The notes under the pieces: model-generated
Told to the model about the DNA's origin: nothing
The model's database searches: none
Seen by the model: the letters and a program-made list of their open reading frames with translations, nothing else
From: Pseudonocardia sp. DSM 110487
Lineage (GTDB): Bacteria; Actinomycetota; Actinomycetes; Mycobacteriales; Pseudonocardiaceae
Length of the DNA stretch: 64,000 bases
NCBI RefSeq assembly: GCF_019468565.1
Contig: NZ_CP080521.1
Location: forward strand, 3,658,001 to 3,722,000
Direction: 5' to 3'
Position numbers and translations under genes: made by a program
In this document: piece by piece, positions 43,717 to 51,186 of the stretch
Layout of the letters: each line of letters starts with the position of its first letter
How positions within the stretch are numbered: the first letter of the stretch is position 1

Positions 43717-44558
43717 CGGTCTCGACCGAGCGCAGGCGGGACTACACCCTCGTCGGGCTGTGGATCGCCCTCGTCGTGAGCTGCGTCGTGTGGGCGCTGC
43801 CGTTCGTCTTCATCGTGCTCACGTCCTTGAAGAGCACCGGCGAGATCTCCGGCGGCTCGGCGTGGGCGCCGCCCGAGCAGTGGCGGTGGGACAACTACCC
43901 CGACGCGGCTGACCGAGGCGATCTCGTGACGAGCTTCGGCAACAGCCTGCTCATCGCCTGCATCAAGGTGCCGCTCGGGCTACTGGTGTCGGCTGCCGCC
44001 GCGTTCGCCCTCGCCCGGCTGGCGCTGCGGTGGCAACGGGCCGTGCTGCTCGTCGTGACCGTCGGTGCCATGGTGCCGATCCAGGTGGCGCTCGCGCCGC
44101 TGTTCACGACGATGTCGGCCCTTGATCTGCTCAACTCCGACCTTGGGATCATCCTGCCGTACCTCGCGTTCGGCATCCCGTACCAGGTGTTCTTCCTCCA
44201 CGGGTTCTTCCGGGCCATCCCGATGGAGCTCGACGAGGCGGCCCGCATCGATGGTGCGTCGAACGCGAGGCTCTTCTTCCGGATCATCCTGCCGCTGGCG
44301 AAGCCCGCCCTCGCCGCGCTGTTCATCCTCGACTTCGTCGCCACCTGGAACGAGTACTCGATCGCGCTCACGCTGCTGCAGGACCAGGACACGTGGACCG
44401 TTCCTCTGGCGCTCCAGGGCTTCAGCAGCCAGTTCACCAGCTCCTACGGGCAGCTGAACGCGTTCATCGTGATGTCGATCCTGCCGGTGCTGGTCGTGTA
44501 CCTGCTCTTCCAGCGGTACTTCACGCAGGGCGCCCTGGCCGGAGCGGTGAAGGGCTGA
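43713..44558 (+). CDS. ABC sugar transporter permease (MalG-like)
   Basis: 281 residues with six membrane helices. The EAA loop reads PMELDEAARIDGASNARLFFRIILPLAKPAL. The GTG start overlaps the stop of the MalF-like gene (GTGA). Partner of the preceding permease. A shared multi-sugar ATPase of the MsmK/UgpC kind encoded elsewhere would be needed to energise it, as is usual in actinomycete CUT1 systems. Confidence 0.9.
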   Translation: MTVSTERRRDYTLVGLWIALVVSCVVWALPFVFIVLTSLKSTGEISGGSAWAPPEQWRWDNYPDAADRGDLVTSFGNSLLIACIKVPLGLLVSAAAAFALARLALRWQRAVLLVVTVGAMVPIQVALAPLFTTMSALDLLNSDLGIILPYLAFGIPYQVFFLHGFFRAIPMELDEAARIDGASNARLFFRIILPLAKPALAALFILDFVATWNEYSIALTLLQDQDTWTVPLALQGFSSQFTSSYGQLNAFIVMSILPVLVVYLLFQRYFTQGALAGAVKG

Positions 44559-44615
44559 ACCTTCCGATCATGCACATCCGGTTCCCGCACGCACGCACGA
44601 ACGAACAGGTGACGA

Positions 44616-45503
44616 ATGCTCATTGTGGACGAAGCGCAGGTCGCGGAGTGGCGCGAGTTGCGAGAGCGGGTCTGCGCCGCAGGCCCCGATGAGCAGGTGG
44701 ACCTGCTCCGCGGCCAGGCACGTCGCATCCGCCGCTCGATCATCGAGATGATCGACGCCGCCGGGCAGGGGCACATCGGCGGCGACCTGTCGGTGACTGA
44801 CATCCTGACGACGCTCTACGGTGCGGTCCTGCGGATCGACCCCGCCGACCCGCACCGACGGGACCGCGACCGGCTCATCCTGAGCAAGGGGCACTGCGCA
44901 GCCGCCCTCTACTCCTCGCTCGCGTTCGCCGGGTACTTCTCACCCAGCGAGCTCGGTACGTTCATGAGTCCGTTCTCCGCGCTCAACGGGCACCCGAACC
45001 GCACCAAGGTCCCTGGGGTCGAAACCAATACCGGGCCGCTGGGTCACGGCCTGCCCGTCGGCGTCGGCGAGGCGAAGGGCGCCAAGATCCTGCGGGCCGA
45101 CTACCGCGTCTTCGTCGTTCTGGGTGACGGTGAGATGCAGGAGGGCAGCAACTGGGAGGCGCTGATGTCCGCCGCGCAGCACCGGCTCGACAACCTCACC
45201 GCGGTGATCGACCGCAACCGCCTCCAGCAAGGGGCGAGGACCGAGGACACCAACGGCCTCGATCCCCTCGACGAGCGGCTGGCCGCCTTCGGCTGGGAGG
45301 TGCGGATCATCGACGGCCATGACCACCTCCAGTTGCTCGACGGGTTCGCGCCCTCGACGACCGGCCGCCCGGTCGCGGTCATCGCCAACACCGTCAAGGG
45401 CAAGGGAGTGTCGTTCATGGAGGACAGGGTCGAGTGGCATCACAAGGTGCCGGATCCCGATCAGGTGCGGGCCGCACTCGACGAGCTCGCGGCCACGGCA
45501 TGA
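44616..45503 (+). CDS. Transketolase, N-terminal subunit (candidate apulose-4-phosphate transketolase AptA)
   Basis: 295 residues, equal to the ThDP-pyrophosphate half of transketolase. Motifs: GQGHIGGDLSVTDILTTLYG, LSKGHCAAALYSSLAFAG, NTGPLGHGLPVGVGEAKGAK, and the ThDP/Mg motif GDGEMQEGSNWEA ending DRNRLQQG. The pyrimidine half is the next gene, with an ATGA overlap. Split transketolases next to an FGGY kinase and a TIM-barrel isomerase are the hallmark of the D-apiose pathway (AptA/AptB), where apulose 4-phosphate plus glyceraldehyde 3-phosphate give xylulose 5-phosphate and dihydroxyacetone phosphate. A different pentulose pathway is possible. Confidence 0.8.
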   Translation: MLIVDEAQVAEWRELRERVCAAGPDEQVDLLRGQARRIRRSIIEMIDAAGQGHIGGDLSVTDILTTLYGAVLRIDPADPHRRDRDRLILSKGHCAAALYSSLAFAGYFSPSELGTFMSPFSALNGHPNRTKVPGVETNTGPLGHGLPVGVGEAKGAKILRADYRVFVVLGDGEMQEGSNWEALMSAAQHRLDNLTAVIDRNRLQQGARTEDTNGLDPLDERLAAFGWEVRIIDGHDHLQLLDGFAPSTTGRPVAVIANTVKGKGVSFMEDRVEWHHKVPDPDQVRAALDELAATA

Positions 45504-46462
45504 GCGAGCTGACGATCGCCGACGCGCCCACCTACGACAACCGCGTCGCATTCGCCGAGGAACTGGCCGATCTCGCCCGCGCCGACGAGCGGATCGTCGC
45601 GGTGTGCAACGACTCCGTGGGATCGAGCAACCTGGTCGCCTTCAAGCGGGAGTTCCCGGATCGGCTCGTCAACGTCGGTATCGCCGAGCAGAACATGGTG
45701 GGCGTCGGTGCCGGACTCGCGGCCGCCGGCCTCGTCCCGTTCGTCTGCGCCGCGGCGCCGTTCCTGACCGGGCGGGCGCTGGAGCAGATCAAGGCCGACG
45801 TGGCCTACAGCCAGCACCCGGTCATCCTGTGCGGAATGAGTCCCGGTATGGCCTACGGGGAGCTCGGCCCGACCCACCACTCGGTCGAGGACCTGTCGTG
45901 GCTGCGACCGCTGCCTGGCCTGGACATCGTCGTCCCCGCGGACCGCCGGCAGACCCGGCTCGCCGTCCGCCACGCCGCGATGCACCCCCGGGCCACGTTC
46001 ATCCGCGTCGGTCGCCACAAGGTGCCCGACGTGACCACGGACGACGACGTGCTGGCGCGTGGAAAGTTCCTCCTCCAGCGACCTGGCGGCGACGTCACCG
46101 TGATCGCCACAGGGACGATGGTCGCGCGCGCTCTGGACGCCGCCGACCGGCTCGAGGTGAACGGCGTCTCGGCCCGGGTCCTGAACGCGGCGTACATCGC
46201 CCCGCTCGACATCGACGCCATCACTGCCGCCGCTCGACAGACGCGGGCGATCGTCACCGTGGAGGAGGCGAACGTTGCGGGTGGTCTGGGCGCCGCGGTC
46301 GCGAGTGTGGTCTCGCAGCTCGAGACCGGCGCGCGCGTACCGATGCGCATCCTCGGCCTGCACGAGTTCGCCCCCACGGGGTCGACCGACCTGCTGTTCG
46401 AGTACTTCGAACTCACCGCCCCCCGCATCGCCGACGCCGCACGGCAGCTGCTCGGACCATGA
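45500..46462 (+). CDS. Transketolase, C-terminal subunit (candidate AptB)
   Basis: 320 residues: the pyrimidine-binding and C-terminal domains of transketolase. VGIAEQNMVGVGAGLAAAGLVPFV contains the Glu that activates ThDP; GPTHHSVEDLSWLRPLPGLDIVVPAD and the C-terminal VTVEEANVAGGLGAAVA follow. It starts in an ATGA overlap with the N-terminal subunit and ends in an ATGA overlap with the kinase, so the three are made together. It must pair with the preceding subunit to be active. Confidence 0.82.
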   Translation: MSELTIADAPTYDNRVAFAEELADLARADERIVAVCNDSVGSSNLVAFKREFPDRLVNVGIAEQNMVGVGAGLAAAGLVPFVCAAAPFLTGRALEQIKADVAYSQHPVILCGMSPGMAYGELGPTHHSVEDLSWLRPLPGLDIVVPADRRQTRLAVRHAAMHPRATFIRVGRHKVPDVTTDDDVLARGKFLLQRPGGDVTVIATGTMVARALDAADRLEVNGVSARVLNAAYIAPLDIDAITAAARQTRAIVTVEEANVAGGLGAAVASVVSQLETGARVPMRILGLHEFAPTGSTDLLFEYFELTAPRIADAARQLLGP

Positions 46463-47913
46463 CCGCAGTGGATGCCCGGTACGTCATCGGGGTCGACCAG
46501 GGCACCGGATCGACGAAGGCGATCGCGGTCGATCGGAGTGGGCGGATCGCCGCACGGACGGGCGTGCCGGTCGGGCTGCAGCACCCGAGGCCGGGATGGG
46601 TGGAGCAGGACGCCGGTGAGATCGTCGCGAGCGTCGAGACCGCGCTCACCACGATCGCGGCCGAGCTGGATGCGCCGGTCACGGCAGTGGGGCTGAGCTC
46701 CCAGCGTGAGTCGGCGGTGCTGTGGGAGACCGCAACCATCCACCCGGTTGGACCGATGCTCGGGTGGCAGGACCGGCGGACCGCCCACGCGGGGAGGAGT
46801 CTCGCCGACACCGGCATCGGCCCCCGGGTGCGCAACATCACCGGTCTCCCGATCGATCCCATGTTCTCGGCGTTGAAGATCGGCTGGCTCCTCGACGCCG
46901 TGGACCCGGACCGGCGCCGGGCCACCGCGGGCGAGCTCACGGCAGGCACCGTCGACTCGTGGCTCGTCGCGGCGCTCACCGGCGATCGGCGCATCGAGGT
47001 CGGCAACGCGAGCCGGACCCAGTTGATGTCGCTGGCCGATGCCCGCTGGCATCCTTGGCTGCTCGAGCAGTTCCGCGTGCCAGGCGGCGTCCTGCCCGAG
47101 ATCGTGCCGTCCGACCGGCACACCTCGTTCATCCGGACGATCCCTCGGCTGCGCGGAGTGCCGATCGCGGCAGTGCTCGGCGACTCGCACGCCGCGCTCT
47201 TCGCCCACGGCGTCCGCGCGCCCGGCACGGTCAAGGTGACCTATGGGACCGGCTCCAGCCTCCTGGGGATCGGCACCACCAACGGCGCCGCGGGCCTCGT
47301 CGACACCATCGCCTGGGGCCTGCCCGAGCCGACCCGGGCGTTCGAGGGCAACATCCTCTCGAGCGGCGCCACGCTCGTATGGCTGGCCGGCCTGCTGGGA
47401 TGCACGCCCGAGCGCCTCGCCGATCTGGCCGTGGGCGCCCGCCCCGACCACGGAGTGGACCTGGTCCCGGCATTCGGCGGCCTCGGCGCCCCATGGTGGG
47501 ACGACGCAGCCCGGCCGGTGCTGACGGGGTTCGCGTTCGCGACGACCGCCGCCGAGATCGCCCGAGCCGCCCTCGAGTCCATCGTCCTCCAGGTGGAGGA
47601 CGTCGTGGCGGCCGCGGATGCTACCGGCGGACGGATCGACACGATCCTCGTCGACGGCGCCCCCGCCTCCAACGACCTGCTCGCCCAGCTGCAGGCCGAC
47701 CTGAGCCGACGACGCGTCGAACGGACCGAGATCGCGGACCTCTCCGCGCTCGGGGCGGCTCATCTGGCGGGACTCGCCTGCGGGGTGTGGACCAGCGCCG
47801 AGCTCGAGGTGCTGCCGCGGCCCCGCACCGTCTTCGAACCGTCCCTGGAGCCCCGCATCGTGGAACGACGTCGCGCTTCGTGGAACGCAGCGCTCGCCAA
47901 GGCACGGTCCTGA
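46459..47913 (+). CDS. FGGY-family carbohydrate kinase (candidate apulose kinase AptK)
   Basis: 484 residues with the two-domain FGGY fold: phosphate-1 loop IGVDQGTGSTKAIAVD, AVGLSSQRESAVLWE, GWQDRR, GDSHAALFAHG, the adenosine-side VKVTYGTGSSLLGIG, AFGGLGAPWWDDAARPVLTGF and DGAPASNDLLAQLQADLS. It phosphorylates a ketose or polyol at the expense of ATP; in the apiose route this is D-apulose to apulose 4-phosphate. Start overlaps the AptB-like stop. Glycerol, erythritol or xylulose kinase activity cannot be excluded by eye. Confidence 0.82.
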   Translation: MTAVDARYVIGVDQGTGSTKAIAVDRSGRIAARTGVPVGLQHPRPGWVEQDAGEIVASVETALTTIAAELDAPVTAVGLSSQRESAVLWETATIHPVGPMLGWQDRRTAHAGRSLADTGIGPRVRNITGLPIDPMFSALKIGWLLDAVDPDRRRATAGELTAGTVDSWLVAALTGDRRIEVGNASRTQLMSLADARWHPWLLEQFRVPGGVLPEIVPSDRHTSFIRTIPRLRGVPIAAVLGDSHAALFAHGVRAPGTVKVTYGTGSSLLGIGTTNGAAGLVDTIAWGLPEPTRAFEGNILSSGATLVWLAGLLGCTPERLADLAVGARPDHGVDLVPAFGGLGAPWWDDAARPVLTGFAFATTAAEIARAALESIVLQVEDVVAAADATGGRIDTILVDGAPASNDLLAQLQADLSRRRVERTEIADLSALGAAHLAGLACGVWTSAELEVLPRPRTVFEPSLEPRIVERRRASWNAALAKARS

Positions 47914-47940
47914 CCCATCCCCAGATCCGAAGGAGAAGAC

Positions 47941-48918
47941 GTGAGCGGCAAGCAGAGGTATGGCGCGGGGATCTGGCACTTCGCCACCTACGTCGACCGC
48001 TACGCCACCGACGGCTACGGCGACCCGCGCACCGTCCTGGACGCCATCCGGCTCGCCGGGCAGGTCCGGGACCTGTCCGTGGTCGACCTCAACTGGCCGT
48101 TCTTCGGTGGCGAGTTCACGAACGACGATGTGTCCAAGGCGCTCGAGGCCGCCGGGCTGGGCGTCATCGGGATCACCCCGGAGATCTACACCCGGGTGTT
48201 CGCGAAAGGTGCGTTCACGAACCCGGACCCGGGGGTGCGCGAGCTGGCGCACGACCTGGTGACGCAGGCGGCCGATGTCGTGCGCCACTTCGGGGCGGAG
48301 TACGTCAAGCTGTGGCCGGGTCAGGACGGGTGGGACTACCCGTTCCAGGTCGACCACGGCACGCTCTGGAAGCACTCCCTCGACGGCGTCGGCCGGCTGG
48401 CGAGCGAGAACCCCGACCTCAAGTTCGTGATCGAGTACAAGCCGCGGGAACCACGTGTGCACATGAGCTTCGACTCGGTGGCCCGCACGCTGCTGGGGAT
48501 CGAGAAGATCGGCCTGCCGAACGTCGGGATCCTGCTCGACTTCGGCCACGCCCTGTTCGGCGGGGAGTCGCCGGCCGACTCCGCCCAGCTCGCGATCGAC
48601 CACGGGCGCCTGTTCGGGATGGACGTCAACGACAACCTGCGCGGCTGGGACGACGACATGGTCGCCGGCACCGTCCACCCCGTCGAGCTGTTCGAGTTCT
48701 TCTGGACCCTGGAGAAGAACGACTGGCACGGGGTGTGGCAGCTCGACCAGTTCCCCTTCCGCGAGGACAGTGTCGAGGCTGCGAACCAGGCGATCGACTT
48801 TCTCAAGCGGATCGAGCAGGGACTGTCCCGGCTCGACGCCGAGGCGCTGCGCGAGGCGCAGGCGGACCACGACGCACTCACCGCGCATCGACTCGTCCAG
48901 GCCGCGCTGTACAGGTAG
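47941..48918 (+). CDS. Sugar isomerase/epimerase, xylose isomerase-like TIM barrel (candidate D-apiose isomerase)
   Basis: 325 residues of the AP-endonuclease-2/xylose-isomerase-like barrel: YGAGIWHFATYVDRYATDGYG, LSVVDLNWPFFG, EYVKLWPGQDGWDYPFQVDH, FVIEYKPREPRVHM, VGILLDFGHALFGGESPADS and FGMDVNDNLRGWDDD. The Glu, Asp, His and Asp positions needed for a divalent metal are visible across the strands. A GTG start follows AAGGAGAAG. It closes the sugar operon. In the apiose pathway such an enzyme (ApsI) converts D-apiose to D-apulose; other aldose-ketose isomerisations are possible. Confidence 0.78.
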   Translation: MSGKQRYGAGIWHFATYVDRYATDGYGDPRTVLDAIRLAGQVRDLSVVDLNWPFFGGEFTNDDVSKALEAAGLGVIGITPEIYTRVFAKGAFTNPDPGVRELAHDLVTQAADVVRHFGAEYVKLWPGQDGWDYPFQVDHGTLWKHSLDGVGRLASENPDLKFVIEYKPREPRVHMSFDSVARTLLGIEKIGLPNVGILLDFGHALFGGESPADSAQLAIDHGRLFGMDVNDNLRGWDDDMVAGTVHPVELFEFFWTLEKNDWHGVWQLDQFPFREDSVEAANQAIDFLKRIEQGLSRLDAEALREAQADHDALTAHRLVQAALYR

Positions 48919-49139
48919 CGGCGTGGAACGTCGAGATGCTCGGCGATCTGGTCCAGGGGGAGCCCGGCGAGCTCGGAGCGACGCAGCGCGCCCCAGAACC
49001 CGACCGGCAGCACACCCGGTCCCGCAGCCCGGCAAGGTCCGGTTCGGCGGGCGGGCCGCGGGTCTGCCAGGTCTTGGTGGTCGGGCAGGCGTCGAGCACG
49101 TCCAACAGCTGCGGCGGGGTTAGCGGGGCGGCCGTCGCA
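48919..49139 (-). pseudogene. Tyrosine-recombinase/integrase fragment
   Basis: The minus strand reads LTPPQLLDVLDACPTTKTWQTRG...DLAGLRDRV and, after a frameshift near 49015, LPVGFWGALRRSELAGLPLDQIAEHLDV. This is the start of the catalytic domain of a site-specific recombinase, with the first catalytic Arg in ALRRSEL. Both ends are lost and the tail runs into the sugar isomerase 3' end. It marks a past integration or recombination next to the sugar locus. Confidence 0.7.
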
Positions 49140-49174
49140 CTAGGATCGACATCGAAGATTGAACCGGGGGTCCA

Positions 49175-50026
49175 ATGGTGTCGAGCGGTGTGAACTTTGC
49201 TCTGTACGGCCTGCATCGAGGCAGTAGCGCGGACCCGACCACGATGGAGCGGCGCGCGCGTCTCGCCGAGGAGGCCGGCTTCGAGTCGCTGTGGGTCGGC
49301 GATCACATTGCGCTGCCGGTGGGTGCGCCGGATCCCGCTGATCAACCGCGCATTGAAGCGGTCGTGGCTCTCTCGTACCTCGCCGCGGCAACGAGTCGGG
49401 TGCGCCTCGGCTTCGGCGTCATCGTGCTGCCGCAACGGCAACCCGTCCTGCTGGCCAAACAGGTTTCGTCGATCGACGCACTGTCACGGGGTCGGCTGAT
49501 CGTCGGAGTCGGTGCTGGCTATCTGGAACCCGAGCTGCGCGCGCTCGGCGTGCCGCTCGCGGAGCGAGGGGCGCGAACCGACGAGTACCTCTCGGCAATG
49601 CTCTCCTTGTGGGGCGACCAGACGCCGTCGTTCGACGGGCGCTTCGTCTCGTTCACCGATGTGCTCCAACGCCCGCAGCCGGTCCAGCGACCACATCCGC
49701 CGATCGTGATCGCCGGTCACTCGGCGGCGGCGTTCCGCCGTGCCGTCACGCAGGGAAACGGTTGGTACGGCTGGGAGTTGAGCGTCGACGAGACCGCGAG
49801 CGCGCTCGCCGCGCTTCGCCAGGCAGCCCAACGACATCAGCGTCCTGCGGCACTCGGCGACCTCGAGATCACGATCACCCCTCCCGGCCCGATCACCGTG
49901 GAGACCGCTCGACGGTACGCCGAAGTCGGCGTCAGCCGGCTGCTCCTCCAGCCGCACACGATGGACGGCTCGGCCATGGACGAGCTGATCAAGACAGCGG
50001 GAGACACCCTCATCGGCAAGGCGTGA
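49175..50026 (+). CDS. LLM-class (F420-dependent) oxidoreductase
   Basis: 283 residues with the luciferase-like monooxygenase TIM barrel: ARLAEEAGFESLWVGDHIALP, AAATSRVRLGFGVIVLPQRQPVLLAKQVSSIDALSRGRLIVGVGAGYLEPEL, and RPHPPIVIAGHSAAAFRRA. This pattern matches the actinobacterial F420-dependent subgroup, which transfers hydride from reduced F420. The ATG at 49175 has GGGGGT upstream. It is a single gene; substrate unknown. Confidence 0.85.
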   Translation: MVSSGVNFALYGLHRGSSADPTTMERRARLAEEAGFESLWVGDHIALPVGAPDPADQPRIEAVVALSYLAAATSRVRLGFGVIVLPQRQPVLLAKQVSSIDALSRGRLIVGVGAGYLEPELRALGVPLAERGARTDEYLSAMLSLWGDQTPSFDGRFVSFTDVLQRPQPVQRPHPPIVIAGHSAAAFRRAVTQGNGWYGWELSVDETASALAALRQAAQRHQRPAALGDLEITITPPGPITVETARRYAEVGVSRLLLQPHTMDGSAMDELIKTAGDTLIGKA

Positions 50027-50046
50027 CCGTCAGCCGACCTCCAGCC

Positions 50047-50646
50047 TCACATGCCACCAGTGGTGACGCCGACGTGCGTGGACACCGGCCGTTCCAGCCA
50101 GCGCCACAGCGGGATGAGGGCGACCAGGTACCCCGCCGCGCTGACGGGGATCAGATCCAGTGTCACCAGTGGCAGGAAGCTGGACACCAGCACCACGGCC
50201 ACACTCCACCAGGGCAATTTGTGCTCGTGGGCCAGCATTGCGATGAGCGCGATCATCCCGACGTAGAGCAGTTGCGGACCCACCTGGTAGAAGGCCAGGT
50301 CGACCCCGGGCAGGGCGTGGAATTGGCGGCTTAGTTCGCGCATCTCCGCCTTGTCGGCGGCGAGTAGTCCCTCCACGATGTCGGCCACGAACTGCACGAT
50401 CGACGCTGCCGCCCCGACCAGGGTGACGATGGTGACTGCGTCCCTGCCTGGGCCGGGTGTGAGCAGGCGACGGATGCCGAACACCAGGAAGACGAAGAGG
50501 GTCAGGCCGGCGAGGTTGGCCAGGTGGGCGGCCTGCCAGTCCACACCGGGCCCGTACGTACCGTCCATTCGGCCGATCAGCCGGATGACCCCGTAGGCGA
50601 GCATGCACAGAGGCGCGGCCACCACGGCGAGCCTGGCGATTCCCAT
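50047..50646 (-). CDS. Integral membrane protein of unknown function
   Basis: 199 residues with about five hydrophobic helices (for example LAVVAAPLCMLAYGVIRLIG, LANLAGLTLFVFLVFGIRRLL, VTIVTLVGAAASIVQFVADIV, VGPQLLYVGMIALIAML, WWSVAVVLVSSFLPLVTLDLI). I do not recognise the family. The ATG at 50646 begins directly before helix 1; no strong ribosome-binding site is seen. It is convergent with the LLM oxidoreductase. Confidence 0.6.
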   Translation of the reverse strand: MGIARLAVVAAPLCMLAYGVIRLIGRMDGTYGPGVDWQAAHLANLAGLTLFVFLVFGIRRLLTPGPGRDAVTIVTLVGAAASIVQFVADIVEGLLAADKAEMRELSRQFHALPGVDLAFYQVGPQLLYVGMIALIAMLAHEHKLPWWSVAVVLVSSFLPLVTLDLIPVSAAGYLVALIPLWRWLERPVSTHVGVTTGGM

Positions 50647-51186
50647 GCCGCGATCTTGGTCGCCCCGGCTGTGCGGGGCATCAGGGCGACCCCTGACCTT
50701 GTGCCCGTTTCGCCAGGGGAGCGTTCGTATCCAGTAGCTGGCCGTCGCGCAGCTCGTCCGAGCCGTCCGTCCGCTCGGGCCCGGTTGCGAAGATCGCGTA
50801 GCGAGATCCACAAGCCGTTCGGCAGCTACACGTGCGAACGTGGCAGATCGAGCCCGTGCCATTACAGCGCCGACCTTCCTTGATGAGGCACTAAGCTGAC
50901 CCAAGTCTTACGATTCAAAGAATTACGATCCGATGTTCGTCTGTGAATGACCCGGCATCGCGTGCCGCTGGCGAAGTTCTTAGACCCAGAGCTGCCTCGC
51001 GGGCTAATCTGGCGTGCATTCGGCTTAATTCTCAGCCATTCGTCGCTCCGCGTGCACTGCTGAGCCCGTGGCGCTCTCAGATTTGTGTGTTTGATCGGTG
51101 TGTGGCTTCTAGCGTCGCGCCATGACGTAGCCGGTCCTCATCGCCCTTGAGACCGACTGTGCCGCTCCCCGACCGAACGGAGAAAC
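50647..51186. other. 540-base intergenic region with TTACGAT boxes
   Basis: No gene is supported. It holds the promoter of the DUF1996 protein. A direct repeat TTACGAT-8 nt-TTACGAT (50908-50914 and 50923-50929, one and a half helical turns apart) stands out, and its inverse ATCGTAA reappears in the first codons of the DUF1996 gene at 51212-51218. The region is less GC-rich than its flanks. Confidence 0.45.

Noticed and set aside
45853..49035. 1060-residue minus-strand frame across the transketolase, kinase and isomerase genes
   Set aside because: Composition is Arg/Gly/Pro-rich shadow sequence; the plus-strand genes have full family motifs.
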